A stretch of DNA of 64,000 nucleotides from Antilocapra americana. Lineage: Eukaryota; Chordata; Mammalia; Artiodactyla; Antilocapridae. Of this stretch, positions 1-11,636 are shown in pieces. The DNA is taken from assembly GCA_007570785.1 (NCBI GenBank), contig ML660777.1:3549436-3613435 (forward strand), written 5' to 3'. A model generated the notes under the pieces. It was not told where the DNA came from. It worked only from the letters and a program-made list of their open reading frames with translations, and did not search any database. A program made the translations under genes and the position numbers. How positions within the stretch are numbered: position 1 is the stretch's first letter; each line of letters starts with the position of its first letter.

Positions 1-540
1 CTCCTCACTTTAAAATAGGAGGAAATTAATGCATCTATTCCTCCTTCATTCCCTTCCTTTCTATTTTTGTGATAGTATCATTTTTACATTATCATATTTA
101 TACATCCACATTTTGTTATATAAATACTTTTCATTACAGAACCAAGCAGAGTGATTGAAGTCATGCAGAAAGGAGCAGAATCCTGATCTTGTATCATTTA
201 AATTTCACTTTTCAGTGAAGAATCTTTTTAAGTACCCCAGTCTAATAGAAATTCTCATTTTTTTAGCTAGCTTCCTATACTTCTGTGTCAGCCTTATCTG
301 ATTTCATTATTCATGTAACCTCATTCTTTGATTCTTTTTTTTCACTGTGCTATGACTGTATCAAGAAATTTTAACATGAAGAGCATGTGAATGGCAAATC
401 AGTTTTTGCACTTCTGAAAATGACTTCATTCTGCCTTTAGAGTCATGTGTGATAGGCCTTTTTACTATGAGACATTATTTGACATGTCTTGTATATATTA
501 GTTTGTGTGTATTTCACATGTATAGAATATATATACTAAT

Positions 541-740
541 ATGGTGGCTCAGACAGTAAAGAATCCACCTGCCATGCGGGAGAGCTGGGTTCAATCCCTG
601 GGTTAGGAGGGTCCTCTGGAGAAGGAAATAGCAACTCACGCCAGTATTCTTGCCTGGGAAATCCCATGGACAGAGGAGCCTGGTGGGCTACAATCTGTGG
701 GGTCGCAAAGAGTCAGACACGACTGAGCAACTAAGCACAC
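541..740 (+). repeat. Bov-tA SINE
   Basis: This is the tRNA-derived ruminant SINE. The 5' end is clipped (starts at ggtggctcag). The B box-like ggttcaatccctggg, ccagtattcttgcctggg and the tail tcgcaaagagtcagacacga are present. Confidence 0.9.
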
Positions 741-3700
741 ATAAGCACGCAATGTAGTACGAAGATATGTTAAAGATAATATACAAGTACATAGTAACTA
801 TAAAATCTCTAAGGATATGATCCTGCTTGTAGAATCTATAGACATGAATATTTTCTGTGATGTTTGATGAAAACTGAATACATTCATCATCTCCATTGTG
901 TCGACTTTTTTCTGATGTTCTTCAGAACACAGCAGACACTTTAGCCTTTAATTCTGCCAGTGGAATTGAGCCTGTCCATGAGAATCCATAGATACTATGA
1001 AGGAAAAGGTGTGAGAGAGGCATATGGACAGATTTAACAGAGGAAATAAAAGGAGCCAAAGGCAGGAGGACTGAGACCAGTGAAGAAGGGATATAACAGG
1101 CAGCGAACTGTTGGTTCAGTCACGGATTGCCAAGTCCTGCTCCAGAGTCCACAGTTTCCACTTCTATTGTATAAGTCACTGAAGAGAAAAATACAAAGCA
1201 GTACTAACTTTCTAGTCATAGAGCACTGTTTTTCTTTTGTTTATACGAGTTAAGTACAAGTAGCGTTTTGCTGCTCCAGTTGGAAGATGCCGTTCTGTTC
1301 TCCCTTCTCCAAGTCAGGAGTCTCAACAGATAGGACACAGATGTGGAGGGAACAGTGTGAAGCCAACTGCCATCTGTCTTCTCTACCGTACTCAAGGGTT
1401 TTCCTAAGGTGCACCCTCTTTGCCCAGTGGTAAGACCTCAGGGAATAAAAAGCAGAATACCTCTAAGTTGCATTGGTAAAATACTTAGACCCATTCTGGA
1501 GGAGAGGGGTTGATCAAAGTCTAAATATTACTTGATTGCTTTATTGTTAGAATTCTTTTAGTCTCCTACATATATGATAGAAACAAAACTGAGTTTTCTA
1601 TCCTTCTAACACATTTAATAGCTTTTAACGTAGAGTCTGTGATTTCAGAATTTTATGAGAGCCTGAGAGTATAGCACTGCATACTCCAATCAAATTTAAC
1701 TCTGATTTTAAAAAAAAGTGAATTATACCTGCTTACAATAGATAAGAAGCTACCTGACCTTTCTGATTTTAGTTATGCTAGTAGACAGCCTCTAGGCCAG
1801 ATTTTATGAGTTGTTTTGTTAACCTTTGTTGCTAATGGAGCTCTGCTTGTTTTCATTGCCTTAACCCAATGATCTGGAGCTTTTAACTTTGTATTTAATT
1901 TTCCAAAAGTGAAAGACCTATGTGTGTAGCTTTGAGATCTAGTCTGGTTTTGCTCATTAATTAGAAGCAGGTGAGCAAAAATCTTCATAAAGAATATTTT
2001 GTAAGATCCTTCTCTTGTAAAGAAGGAAAACTCCAAATTCTTTTTCTTCAGTATTAACTATTACAATGCTCGTGTCTGCTTACCTCATGAGAGGAAAACC
2101 AGGAGAGCACTGGTCTGCATGGTTGCACTTCATACGTCTCTTTGATGTTCCTAGTTGACCTTAGAGAGAACTTGTGTCTCAGAGAGAGTGGCCACAAAGA
2201 TACAGTGAAGAGAGGCAGAGGACAAATGAAGGGTCTTCATTCCAAAGCTCAGCCTTGGTCACTGATGTTTCAGAAACAAAGAAAAACCGAGCATTAATCA
2301 TAGAGTCAGGGTTGACAGATACATATCTGGAAAAACTGGAGACTGTCAAGGAAGGATAGGAATGAGGAAAGGGACAAGAACAATAGAAGAGGACAGAGGT
2401 GCTATAATTAAATGCAGCTTTATCAATCTCATATAGTAAGGAATAATCTAGCAGTTTGAGGGGGTTCAATTCCTATGCACCCTCCTAATTCCAGCCTAAC
2501 TTTGTGTGTTTGTGTTGACTGACATGGCTAAAACATAAGCTGGGTTGGATTAAGGCTACCAGTTTACATGTCTTGAGAATATTCATACTCTCTTAACACC
2601 TTGCACAGGGATAGATTGGCATCCCTTTTTCCTCTCCCGTATCTTTTTTGCCTTTTCTGTGGTCGCTTCCTGTACAGATACAGCCTATATATAATCCATC
2701 ACCTTCTTCCTGTTTCAGTCTGTTGGACGAAGTGAATATTTCTTTTTCTGTAGCAGTGACCACATTGTGTAGTCACAATTTCTGCCAGCAGAAACTGGCA
2801 GATTTGAGCCAAAGGTCATTTATGTATTTGAGATAAAAAAAATAAAAAACAGTAAGAAGAACAGTAGAATGTGGAGAATGCTAATTAAGCTGGTATAATG
2901 AAGTATTCACTTAAATCACTTCCAAGCCAGCCCAGCAGTATAAGACTTTCCTTTGCTTTTCTCAATATTCTGTAACATACGTTAGACTGTATGCATTTGG
3001 GAAGAAGGGAGTATCTTCATCTTTGTACATCCAGTGCCTACTGTAGTTCTTGTCACTTATGTGCACAGAAAATTTTTGTTGAATGATTTAAATAATCAAA
3101 CGTGAACTTACCTGAAATGTTGGAGGGACTGAATGATAGAAGGAACACGCAGAAGAAAGTCTGCTCTATCTCTTTGATCACTTTTATTGACTCTGCTCTT
3201 AGACCAACCATGGTCTTTTCAGTATTACTCTGGGACTTTTGCTTTTCACTTGAAAGGGGGAAAAAGAGCACAAGCAGAAAAGAGAAAAGAAAGATAAGAA
3301 TAAGGATCTCTGATCCTAAGGATTTGAACTAAAAGTCCACAGGGTTTGCTGACTTTATTAACCTCTCCTATCACTGCTGATAGGTAGGTGAAAAAAATGA
3401 GAGTTGATAAACCTGAATGAAACGGTACTACCCTCTGATCAGTGACTTCTTTTTAGACCAGATCCCCAGATTTCATTACATATTACTAACCCAAAATCCT
3501 CCTCAGGCTTGCTTTGTGTTAGATTAAATCTGCTTGTCTTTCATGACTGCTCTTGTCTGAGTCTGTCTGGAAAAGCGATAGAAATCAATCGCAAGATTTG
3601 ATTTCCCTATTGTTGATGATTCTGAATGAATAAAAAAATATGTTGAGAGTTTTAAATTATATTCTAACCTCTTTTACTTTCATTTTATCATGTTTATCGT

Positions 3701-4449
3701 TTAACTCAGGTTTGTTTGGGATTGAGAACCTTATAAGTACATATTAAATTTTCTTTTACATTAAGTAAATTGGTTGAGTATATACTATTTATAGAAGACC
3801 ATACAAGGCTCTAGGAGATATAAAAGTAAATGCCATTTGGTCCTTGTTTTCAAGCAATGTATCAACTGGTAAGTGACAGAAGTATTCAATACTCAGGTAT
3901 GAAATCATACCAAATGATACTACATAGAACCATGGCAAGGCAAATTTAAATGTCAAACAAACACAGAGAAGTCTAATAAAAGTTGAAAAACATTTAGTTT
4001 ATAAATCCACATACCATTTATCAAGCATTTGTGAGTTATTGAACTAATATAATGTATTAATATAGCACTTTTGCTAACATTATTGCATTTAATATAATTA
4101 AATGTGAACTAAAAATAGAAAGGTAGAAAGATATTTACAACATGAATTTAACATGTTCAGTATTTGAGTGGTACTACCAACCAGTTTGTTTTTATTGGCA
4201 AAGAATATGAACAGACAGTGCACAGAAGAGAAATTCTGAAAGGCCAGCAAGTGATGTTCAAGCTCATTCTCAGGAAAATGAAAATTTGGTTCCTCATTTT
4301 ACCTATGATATTGGCAAAAATTTGAATTTTAACAAGTGTACTAAGAAGCAGGCACATGTAACTGTTGATAGTTTAAAGTTCTAGCATTTCTAGGGTCAGT
4401 GTGATAGGAAATCTACCACAATCCAAGTAATCTAAAAAGCTTTTTTTTA

Positions 4450-4598
4450 ACCTTTGACCAGCAGTTCCACTTTGATGTTCCTATTCAACAAAAATATGTG
4501 CACACATACCCAATCCTCTAAGTATAAGCATAATCACTGAAGTATTATTTGTAAGAACAAAAAAGTGAAATTAACCTAAATGTATATTAATAAGCAAG
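4450..4598 (+). repeat. L1-like ORF2 3' scrap
   Basis: Degenerate match to the L1 ORF2 segment 'cagcaattccacttct...aacctaaatg'. Old and diverged, so the family assignment is tentative. Confidence 0.45.
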
Positions 4599-5003
4599 TG
4601 TGAGAGTTGGACTATAAAAAGAAAGCTGAAGAATTGATGCGTTTTAACTGTGGTGTTGGAAAAAACTCATGAGAGTCCCTTGGACAGGAAGGAGATCAAA
4701 CCTGTCAATCCTAAAGTAAATCAGTCCTGAATATTCATTGGAAGGACTGATGCTGAAGCTGAAACTTCAGTACTTTGACCACGAGATGTGAAGAACTGAC
4801 TCACTGGAAAAAACACTGATGCTGGGAAAGATTGAAGGCAGGAGGAGAAGGGGACGACAGAGGATGAGATGATTGGATGGCATCACCGACTCAATGGACA
4901 TGAGTTTGAGTAAACTCTGGGAGCTGGTGATGGGCAGAGAGGCCTGGCTTGCTGCAGTTGGTGGGGTTGCAAAGAGTCGGACACTACTGACCGACTGAAC
5001 TGA
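4599..5003 (+). repeat. BovB (RTE LINE) 3' end
   Basis: Sense copy of the last 400 bp of BovB, from tgtgagagttggac through ggcatcaccgactcaatgga to the tail gaccgactgaactgag. Scattered changes indicate an older copy. The 14-mer gaactaatataatg follows it (5004) and also occurs at 4041. Confidence 0.9.
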
Positions 5004-6007
5004 GAACTAATATAATGATCTGTTGTATCCTAAATATTGTGCAGCCACTGAGGCGAGGCATACATAAAGGTCCTACATGGTAAGATTGATAGAATACAAT
5101 GTTAAATTTAAGAACCATGTTAGAAAACACTTTTAAAAATATTTGTCAATTATGTGTGCATACTTTAGAGGCTTCTAAAATGCATAAGAAGGTCTAACAA
5201 GATAAATGCAGATTCTTAGTGGTGTTTAGAGAGAGTTGGGCATAAAATAATATTCTTAAAATTCTTAATCCTAAATATTCTTTTCTTAGGTTATTGCCCA
5301 ATAAATTTGTATTATTTTTTTGTGATTTTAGTTATCCAAAATAGTACTTGTACTATATGTAGCAAATAGAACAGAAACCAGATCCTAGTTTAACTTCTAT
5401 TCAGTTTTTCTCCTTCGTTGTATTACCTTTCTTTTTAGAAAGATCAGTAATGCTGTTTAGAATAGTAATCCTTCATTGTCTAAGGCATTTTCTTTTCATT
5501 TAACAATAAGTTGTGAATTTGTGTTAAAATAGACTCACAGAGGCAGTATGTTTTCAACGCAACATCTTGTACCTTGAAGCAACATTTGTAATGATAATTT
5601 ATGATAATTTGGATGTCTTCAAGTAGTCTAAAATATGAGATTTTGGGGGAAACTGCTTTAACACATTGGTCTAACGTAAGGATTACATTTTTTGACTTTG
5701 TTTTCAAAAATTGTGCAAGGCATGCCTGGTGAAATCAAGAGCCACAGATATATATATGGGCTACCCTCTTCTTCACTGTTCCCCTTTTCAGTAGCCACTT
5801 TCTACCCATCTGCAAGAAAAGGTTATTAAGGCCCTCTCACTCTCCATGTGGCTTTCAGACAAGCAGAGCCTTGGATTTTTAAACTTCATTATTATTCTTC
5901 TTTCATAGTAGGAAGTAACTGGACTGGAACCAAATGGTTCTGAATTGTAGCTTTGGGGATGGATCATTGAGAGCTACCATTGAACTGGCCAGACTTTGAT
6001 AGAAGTG

Positions 6008-6450
6008 AAGGTTACGGTTTTTCCAGTCGTCATGTTTGGATGTGAGAGTTGGACTATAAAGAAAGCTGAGGGCTGAAGAATTGATGCTTTTGAACTGTTG
6101 GAGAAGACATTTGAGAGTCCTTTGGACAGCAAGGAGATCCAACCAGTCCATCCTAAAGGAAATCAGTCCTGATTGTTCATTGGAAGGACTGATGTTGAAG
6201 CTGAAACTCCAATACTTTGGCCACCTGATGTGAAGAGCTGACTCATTTGAAAAGACCCTAATGCCGGGAAAGATTGAAGGAGGGAGGAGAAGGGGACGAC
6301 AGGATGAGATGGTTGAATGGCATCACTGACTCAGTGGACATGAGTTTGAGTAAACTCCAGGAGTTGGTGATGGACAGGGAGGCCTGGCGTGCTGCAGTCT
6401 GTGGGGTCGCAAAGAGTCAGACACGACTGAGCAACTGAACTGAACTGAAC
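6008..6450 (+). repeat. BovB (RTE LINE) 3' end
   Basis: Sense 3' portion, beginning in the tatggtttttccagt region and ending in the diagnostic gaactgaactgaact tail. It shares orientation with the copy at 4599 and is opposite to the one at 10270. Confidence 0.92.
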
Positions 6451-7024
6451 TCTAGTCTTTTCCTTCTCAGAGTTAGCACTCCAGGTTGGAATTTTGCTTA
6501 TACAGGGTTATTCTGTTTCCTTTTGAAATTTTTATAAGAAGCATCTTAATTTTAGAAGGGTTCATAGTTATTCTGGTGTTTCACTTGAAAATATCTTTGA
6601 AAATGAGACCTTGCAAGGAACATGGAAGCTTCTGTCTTAACTGATAAAATGATCACTTTATGCTAATTTCCTGTTTTCTTTTATTTGAGATAGTTTTGCT
6701 CTTATTTAAGATAATTTTTAGATTGAAATAGGTCCCTTGTACTTTTTAACCTTTCAAGTATAATTGAAAGTCTGCATATCCAGAGAAGTAAATGTAGATA
6801 TAGGACTTTAATGTGAGAATTTAAAAATCTTCCTTAATTCTTTGTTGGTGACTTTAAAATTTCTGTTAAAGTCTTTTAAAAGCTTTCTTCCTTATTTGTT
6901 TCTAGTTTTACCTTTAAGTATCTCTTTGTGTAAAAGTAGTAAGGGGGTGTGATGGGAGCAAAACAGTAGTATGGTTACATCTGCCCCCTTGTAGGGTAAT
7001 CGAATGTCTCTGAAAGGTTACCAA

Positions 7025-7245
7025 GTGTCTACTAATTGGAGTATTGGGCTAAACGCTTTGTATATATTTTCTCCTTTAACCATCACAGCAACCTTTGGAA
7101 ATAGATATAGTCATCATCCCTGCTTGACAAACTAAGGCTTAGAAAGGTTAGAATCTTTATAACTAAGGAGCTGCAGAACTGGCAGTTGAATTTCAATTTT
7201 CTCACTCAGAATCTCATGCCCTTAATCTCCATGTCATACCATCTC
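7025..7245 (+). repeat. MIR SINE (ancient)
   Basis: Recognisable MIR core: 'gctaaacgctttgtatat', catcacagcaacc, 'gacaaactaaggcttagaaaggtta', then aaggagctgcagaactggca. Highly diverged, as expected for a mammal-wide repeat. Confidence 0.7.
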
Positions 7246-7879
7246 CCACAGCATTCTAAGAGGAAAACTTTCTCAATGAAGGCTACAAAACACTTGATTT
7301 ATTTCATGTTCTTATTCCTTTGTCTTAGAAATGGTTATGCAGAGTACAAAAAGCAGTTTTTAAGTGTTTGTCTAGCTTTGTATGAATCTGCTTCTGTCCA
7401 AGTGGACATCATTTGTACCTCTGTCAGTGTCGTTTGTATTGCCCTTAAAAGAAAGGATTCTTTGTGGGTTAGATTCTTTATTATTTGCTTGTGTTAGAGT
7501 TTTGATTCATTATATTCTGAACAATTTTAGTGCCATACTATCTAAAGTGACAAGTGTTTTTAAATATATATTCTGCCCATCTAAAATAACAAAGTTTTGT
7601 AATTGCAGAATGTAGCCACTTAGCTGAAAAAAGCTTATCTTAGTGTTTTATCACTGTATGAATTTCTAGAGTGCTTTTTTATATTTTATTTTCTTGAGGT
7701 ATAAATCTGTAACTTCTGCAGTTTGAGGCTAAAGAAAATTTCCAGCAAATATGAAATGAAAAAGAATAAACACATATGTACCTATCATACAGTTTTGATA
7801 GTGTTTTACATTGACTTTCCATTCCATTGTTAATTGGATTTTATTTGATAATAATGGGTTTTCTTCTTTGTGTTCAAAG

Positions 7880-7972
7880 GGCAGCCATTCTACAAAAGTG
7901 GAAGCTGTGGTCAGAACTCTGATGAGAATCCAACTTAGAGATCCAGGGGCTAAGGCACTTGTTTTCTCAACG
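7880..7972 (+). CDS. SHPRH: SHPRH coding exon (human exon 26 equivalent), start of helicase C lobe
   Basis: SHPRH is a nuclear SNF2-family ATPase with linker-histone, PHD and RING domains. It is a Rad5-type E3 ligase that polyubiquitinates PCNA in DNA-damage tolerance. This 31-codon exon is phase 0 at both ends. It reads GSHSTKVEAVV, then RTLMRIQLRDPGAKALVFST, which is the start of the second RecA-like lobe with motif IV (KALVFST, completed by Trp in the next exon). The acceptor is ttcaaag|G and the donor is ACG|gtacag. The donor is weak because the last exon bases are ACG rather than CAG/AAG. If the protein is as long as human (1683 aa), this is about residues 1506-1536. It also holds the ATG/TGA overlap used by circ-SHPRH. 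Identification is from remembered human protein sequence and is strong. Confidence 0.96.
7920..7925 (+). promoter_or_regulatory. SHPRH: TGATGA start/stop overlap of the predicted circ-SHPRH ORF
   Basis: The ATG (7922-7924) is in frame with SHPRH (Met before RIQL). If exons 7880-13445 are back-spliced into a 440-nt circle, translation returns two bases out of register and meets TGA at 7920-7922. That stop shares its A with the ATG. The Kozak context is poor (C at -3, A at +4). The same UGAUGA device is reported for human circ-SHPRH. Confidence 0.7.
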
Positions 7973-8627
7973 GTACAGTCAACATCCTCAGTGTTAACTC
8001 GGACTGGCTTTCAAATGTTTCTAATCAGTTTATATCTGAGAACTAACATGTAATTGAGATTTAGAATTACTGATAGACTTTTCCTTGTTAAATTTTTGTT
8101 TTTCTATATCCATTGGATAGTTATTTTTAGAGAAATTTGATGATGCTTCACAAAGCAATTCCCATAGCTGTATTTTATGTTTTTATATTAATTTTACTTA
8201 GGGATTTTCTTATATTACTACTTTAAAATTGAAATCTATAACCTTGAAAGTCATTTCACAAATGTACTTGGTTAAGGAAAAGAAAATTAACCTATTGAAT
8301 AAAAGGTATTGAGTAGAACTTCTAGTTTTCATTTTTGAAAAATAAATAACCACATCTGTTTATATATTCCATAATTTATTTTCTATTATTTATGTTTATC
8401 TTAATTCATTTATTAAAGGCGCTCATTTTTTTTTTTACCCCATCTTTAACCAGCATTTGATTTAAAAAAAACCTTTCAGGATAGAAAATAATATTAATGG
8501 TATTAGACTTGAAGTTTTTGTTTTTGTTTACTTAATTGGAGGTTTAAAGCTTATTTTGGTTTAGTCCCTTTTCAAATCCTTTTTACACGAAAGTAAATAT
8601 TTGGTTTTCTGTTTTCTGTGTTTTTAG
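7973..8627 (+). other. SHPRH: SHPRH intron, 655 bp
   Basis: Donor gtacag and acceptor gtgtttttag bound the intron. The sequence is AT-rich with poly-T tracts and I see no repeat family in it. The upstream exon frame stays open for 26 codons into the intron, to a stop ending at 8053, so retention would give a truncated protein. Confidence 0.85.
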
Positions 8628-8714
8628 TGGCAAGATGTATTAGATATTATTTCGAAAGCTCTCACTGACAACAACATGGAATTTGCGCAGATCAGTCGTG
8701 TTAAGACATTTCAG
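8628..8714 (+). CDS. SHPRH: SHPRH coding exon (human exon 27 equivalent)
   Basis: This 29-codon exon is phase 0 at both ends. It reads WQDVLDIISKALTDNN followed by MEFAQISRVKTFQ. It continues helicase motif IV (FSTWQ) and the alpha/beta segment before motif V, with the usual SNF2 pattern of a W-x-DVL helix and then a strand around 'FAQIS'. The acceptor is tttttag|T and the donor is strong (CAG|gtatgt). If retained in a circular RNA, its 87 nt leave the frame unchanged. No substitution that would break the fold is seen. Confidence 0.97.
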
Positions 8715-9492
8715 GTATGTCAAGAAGATTTTACTCATGTTTTTTGGAGTGAATTCAACTGAATTCAAACTGAAGCTGCTTTTAACTAGCTTACTTGCAT
8801 TTACTGTCTTGTGTCATATAAACCACAAAAACACAGTTTGAATTCTTGATTGACTATTAGATTCACATTTAAAGGCAAAGTAAACAAACTGCATTTACTT
8901 GCCATCTACTCAGTTATACCCACAGCAAACCACATTTAAAGATCTTCTGAGTTGAGGTCCGTTTCTTTAACACAGGAAAAGATGGCCTATAGTATACCTT
9001 TTGAATGGACAGAGACTTCATGCCCCTAAAATTAAGTTCTAAAAACGCTGCATTAGGCAGAACTGCATATGGTCAAACTGTGCTTACCTCACACTCAGCA
9101 CAATGACAGATACAAACCTAAAAGAAAAACACCAGAAAACAACCAAGTGAAAATGTAGCAGATTCATGTCTCTTATACTCACTCTAGAACTTTCTTTCTC
9201 TCACTCTTTCTTTCCTCTAAGGTCATAGTGTTTCATTTGCATACATCACACACATGTATGTTGTGATTCTACCATATATTATAAAGAACACAATAGGTTG
9301 TGCCACACTTTTTTTCTTAAAGTCAAGCTGCATGATTTTGTTTTGTAAAATTTGTCATCTTACATTTAGTTTTCTTAATTATTGCATTTTGCAATGACCT
9401 GGATACCATTAGGCATTTTAACATTAGCTGTAGTATCCTGCTCTTATTTTTAACTATTCAGCTAAAATTTAAATATACCTTTCTTTTTTTAG
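8715..9492 (+). other. SHPRH: SHPRH intron, 778 bp
   Basis: The donor is gtatgt, and the acceptor is a long T tract ending in ttttttttag. No interspersed repeat is recognised. A short direct echo, gaattcaactgaattcaaac, lies near 8752. Confidence 0.85.
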
Positions 9493-9671
9493 GAGAACCT
9501 GTCAGCATTTAAATATGATCCCCAAATCAATATTTTGCTGCTGCCCCTGCACACAGGTTCTAATGGATTAACTATCATCGAAGCAACTCATGTTCTCTTG
9601 GTGGAGCCCATATTGAACCCTGCCCATGAGCTTCAGGCCATAGGAAGGGTGCACCGGATCGGACAAACAAA
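9493..9671 (+). CDS. SHPRH: SHPRH coding exon (human exon 28 equivalent), helicase motifs V and VI
   Basis: This 179-nt exon encodes 59 codons plus two bases (phase 0 to 2). It carries the catalytic signatures of the second ATPase lobe. Motif V is in [19 protein letters not shown], followed by [12 protein letters not shown]. Motif VI is in [15 protein letters not shown], where the arginine fingers of GRVHRIGQ complete the ATP site. These residues are intact, which argues for a functional gene rather than a pseudogene. The acceptor is tttttttag|G and the donor is AA|gtaagg. The final AA pairs with the A that opens the next exon to give a lysine codon. Confidence 0.98.
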
Positions 9672-10269
9672 GTAAGGACTAAAATCACCCTCAGTCGCAT
9701 TTGCTCCTGTTTCTAAAATACAGATCAGCATTTAAACTCTTCATTTATGTTCATCTTAACCTATTCAATTTTAGTGACTTACGTATATATTAAATTTTTA
9801 ATTCTTATTATATGACCAGAAGATATTGTGAGATTTCCAGTGACTCTCCTCCAAACAGCAAATCCCCAAATTCTCCCAGATTTTTGTCTTTCCTTCTTCA
9901 GAAGCTACCCTGGTCACTTCATCAAGATAGTTTCTTAAAATACCTAAGACAACTATTAAGCTGAAAGCATCTGTCATAACTTTGAGAAGAACTGATATTT
10001 GATTGGCTGAAGTAGTCAGTATTTAAAAGAAGCCATATCTCATGCATAAATGAAAACAGATAGCTCTTTTATAAATGCTTCCCCTTAGGAAAGTACAACC
10101 TTCCCAATCCAATATAAGAGATAATCAAAGTAAACCTAATAGTAAATATTATGTACTATGTACTACTTTTATTCAAACATCAGAATGGATAATTATCTTT
10201 TATACAGCCTCTTAGATGTACTACCTCCTGGATGTTAGATGCTTTTAATTTTTTTAATGTATTCATACT

Positions 10270-11022
10270 CAGATCAGATCACTCCTAGTCATGTCCAACT
10301 CTTTGCGGCCACATGAACTGCAGCATGCCAGGCTTCCCTGTCCATCATCAACTCCCAGAGCTTGCTCAAACTCATGTCCATCAAGTTGATAATGCCATCC
10401 AACCATCTCATCCTCTGTCGTCCCCTTCTCCTTCCTTCAGTCTTTCCCAGCATCAGGGTCTTTTCCAGTGAGTCAATTTTTCACATCAGGTGGCCAAAGT
10501 ATTGGAGCTTCAGCATCAGTCCTTCCAAAGAATATTCAGGACTGATTTCCTTTGCAATTGACTGGTTGGATCTCCTTGCAGCCCAAGGGACTCTCAAGAG
10601 TCTTTTCCAGCACCACAGTTTGAAAGTATCAGTTCTTCAGCACTCAGCTTTCTTTATGGTCCAGCTCTCACATCCATACATGACTACTGGAAAAACCATA
10701 GCCTTGACTAGATGGACCTTTGTTGGCCAAGTAATGTCTTTGCTTTTTAATATGCTGTCTAGGTTTGTCACAGCTTTTCTTCCAAGGAGCAGGTGTATTT
10801 TAATTTCATGGCTGTGGTCACCATCTGCAGTGAGTTTGGAGCCCAAGAAAATAAAATCTGTCACTGTTTCCATTGTTTCCCCATCTTTTTGAAGTGATGG
10901 GACTGGATACCATCATCTTCATTTTTTGAGTGTTGAGTTTTAAGCCAATTTTCACTCCTCTTTCACTTTCATCAAGAGGCTCTTTAGTTCCTCTTTGCTT
11001 TCTATCATAAGGGTAGTGGCAC
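10270..11022 (-). repeat. BovB 3' part, antisense, in SHPRH intron
   Basis: About 750 bp of BovB in minus orientation: tail, then the 3' region of the ORF. On the minus strand it encodes the family's conserved C-terminal stretch (tvtDFIFLGSKLTADGDHSHE, then GRKAVTNLDSILKSKDITWPT) with frameshifts. The element is 5'-truncated near the aaag/ctatcataag region. Confidence 0.92.
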
Positions 11023-11092
11023 CCGTACTAAGCACTTGTTAAATAAATATTGATTGAACATTTGCTGTATGTCAGGTATTATTCTAGACCCT

Positions 11093-11312
11093 AGAGGTTT
11101 CCCTGGTAGGCTCAGCAGTAAAGAATCTGCCTGCAGTATAGGAGATGTGGGTTCAATCCCTGTGTCAGAAAAGCCCCTGGAGGAGGAAATGGCAACCCAC
11201 TCCAGTATTCTTGCCTGGGAAATCCAATGGACAGAAGCGCCTGGTGGACTAGAGTCTGTGGAGTCACAAGAGTCCACCGTGACTCAGTGACTAAACAACG
11301 ATGACAAATATA
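11093..11312 (+). repeat. Bov-tA SINE inside an older MIR/L2-type repeat
   Basis: A full-length-like Bov-tA is flanked by ctagaccct on both sides (11084-11092 and 11313-11321). The flanks (about 11030-11092 and 11313-11510) read as one interrupted ancient repeat ('gtatgtcaggtattattct' then aatcttgtttccccaagga). Confidence 0.88.
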
Positions 11313-11636
11313 CTAGACCCTGAAGATTCAAGTTGAATAAGATATAATCTTGTTTCCCCAAGGAGATCACTATGTAATACAGGAAACAGATGATTTAACA
11401 TATTATAGTAGAATGTGCAAAAATAGAAATACCGGGGTAACAAAAAAGAGCGTGATCTCTTGTGCTCTAGAGAGTCAGGAGAGGCTTCATTAGATTGAGT
11501 CTTGAAGGAATAATTACTCCAGAGTTGCACTAGAGAATGGTGCTCACACAGTAGAGAGTTGCTTATGCAGAGACACAGAGAAAATCAACATGATGTTTCT
11601 CAGGACCTTCAGGAGTTTGAAGTTGCTATTCTATAA

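Larger units (their letters stand above)
1..7879 (+). other. SHPRH: SHPRH intron (3' part; 5' end outside window), no exon recognised
   Basis: The stretch ends in a pyrimidine-rich acceptor (ttcaaag, AG at 7878-7879). By comparison with human exon numbering it should be intron 25. I looked for the RING-domain exons expected further upstream in the protein (Cys/His clusters such as CxxC and CGHxFC) and found none. Identifiable contents are a Bov-tA SINE (541-740), an L1-like scrap (4450-4598), two BovB 3' ends (4599-5003, 6008-6450) and a MIR (7025-7245). The remainder is AT-rich sequence with no recognisable feature. The intron is at least 7.9 kb long. Confidence 0.75.

Noticed and set aside
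900..990. Acceptor-like ttcttcag followed by a short open stretch near 925
   Set aside because: It runs into a TAG, has no matching donor, and resembles no part of SHPRH.
1034..1219. Most other short open frames in both strands
   Set aside because: They are of chance length for AT-rich DNA, or are translations of Bov-tA, BovB and L1. None shows a domain, conserved motif or gene-like context.
2174..2836. Open frames at 2174-2359 and 2648-2836 as possible upstream SHPRH exons (the second contains Cys/His residues)
   Set aside because: The residues do not match the RING or neighbouring SHPRH sequence, spacing is wrong for CxxC...CxHxxC, and plausible splice pairs are lacking.
4041..5017. 14-bp repeat gaactaatataatg (4041-4054, 5004-5017) as the TSD of the BovB at 4599
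   Set aside because: About 540 bp between the left copy and the BovB start is not BovB sequence. The AT-rich 14-mer may be coincidence or mark an older composite event, so it was not used to set boundaries.
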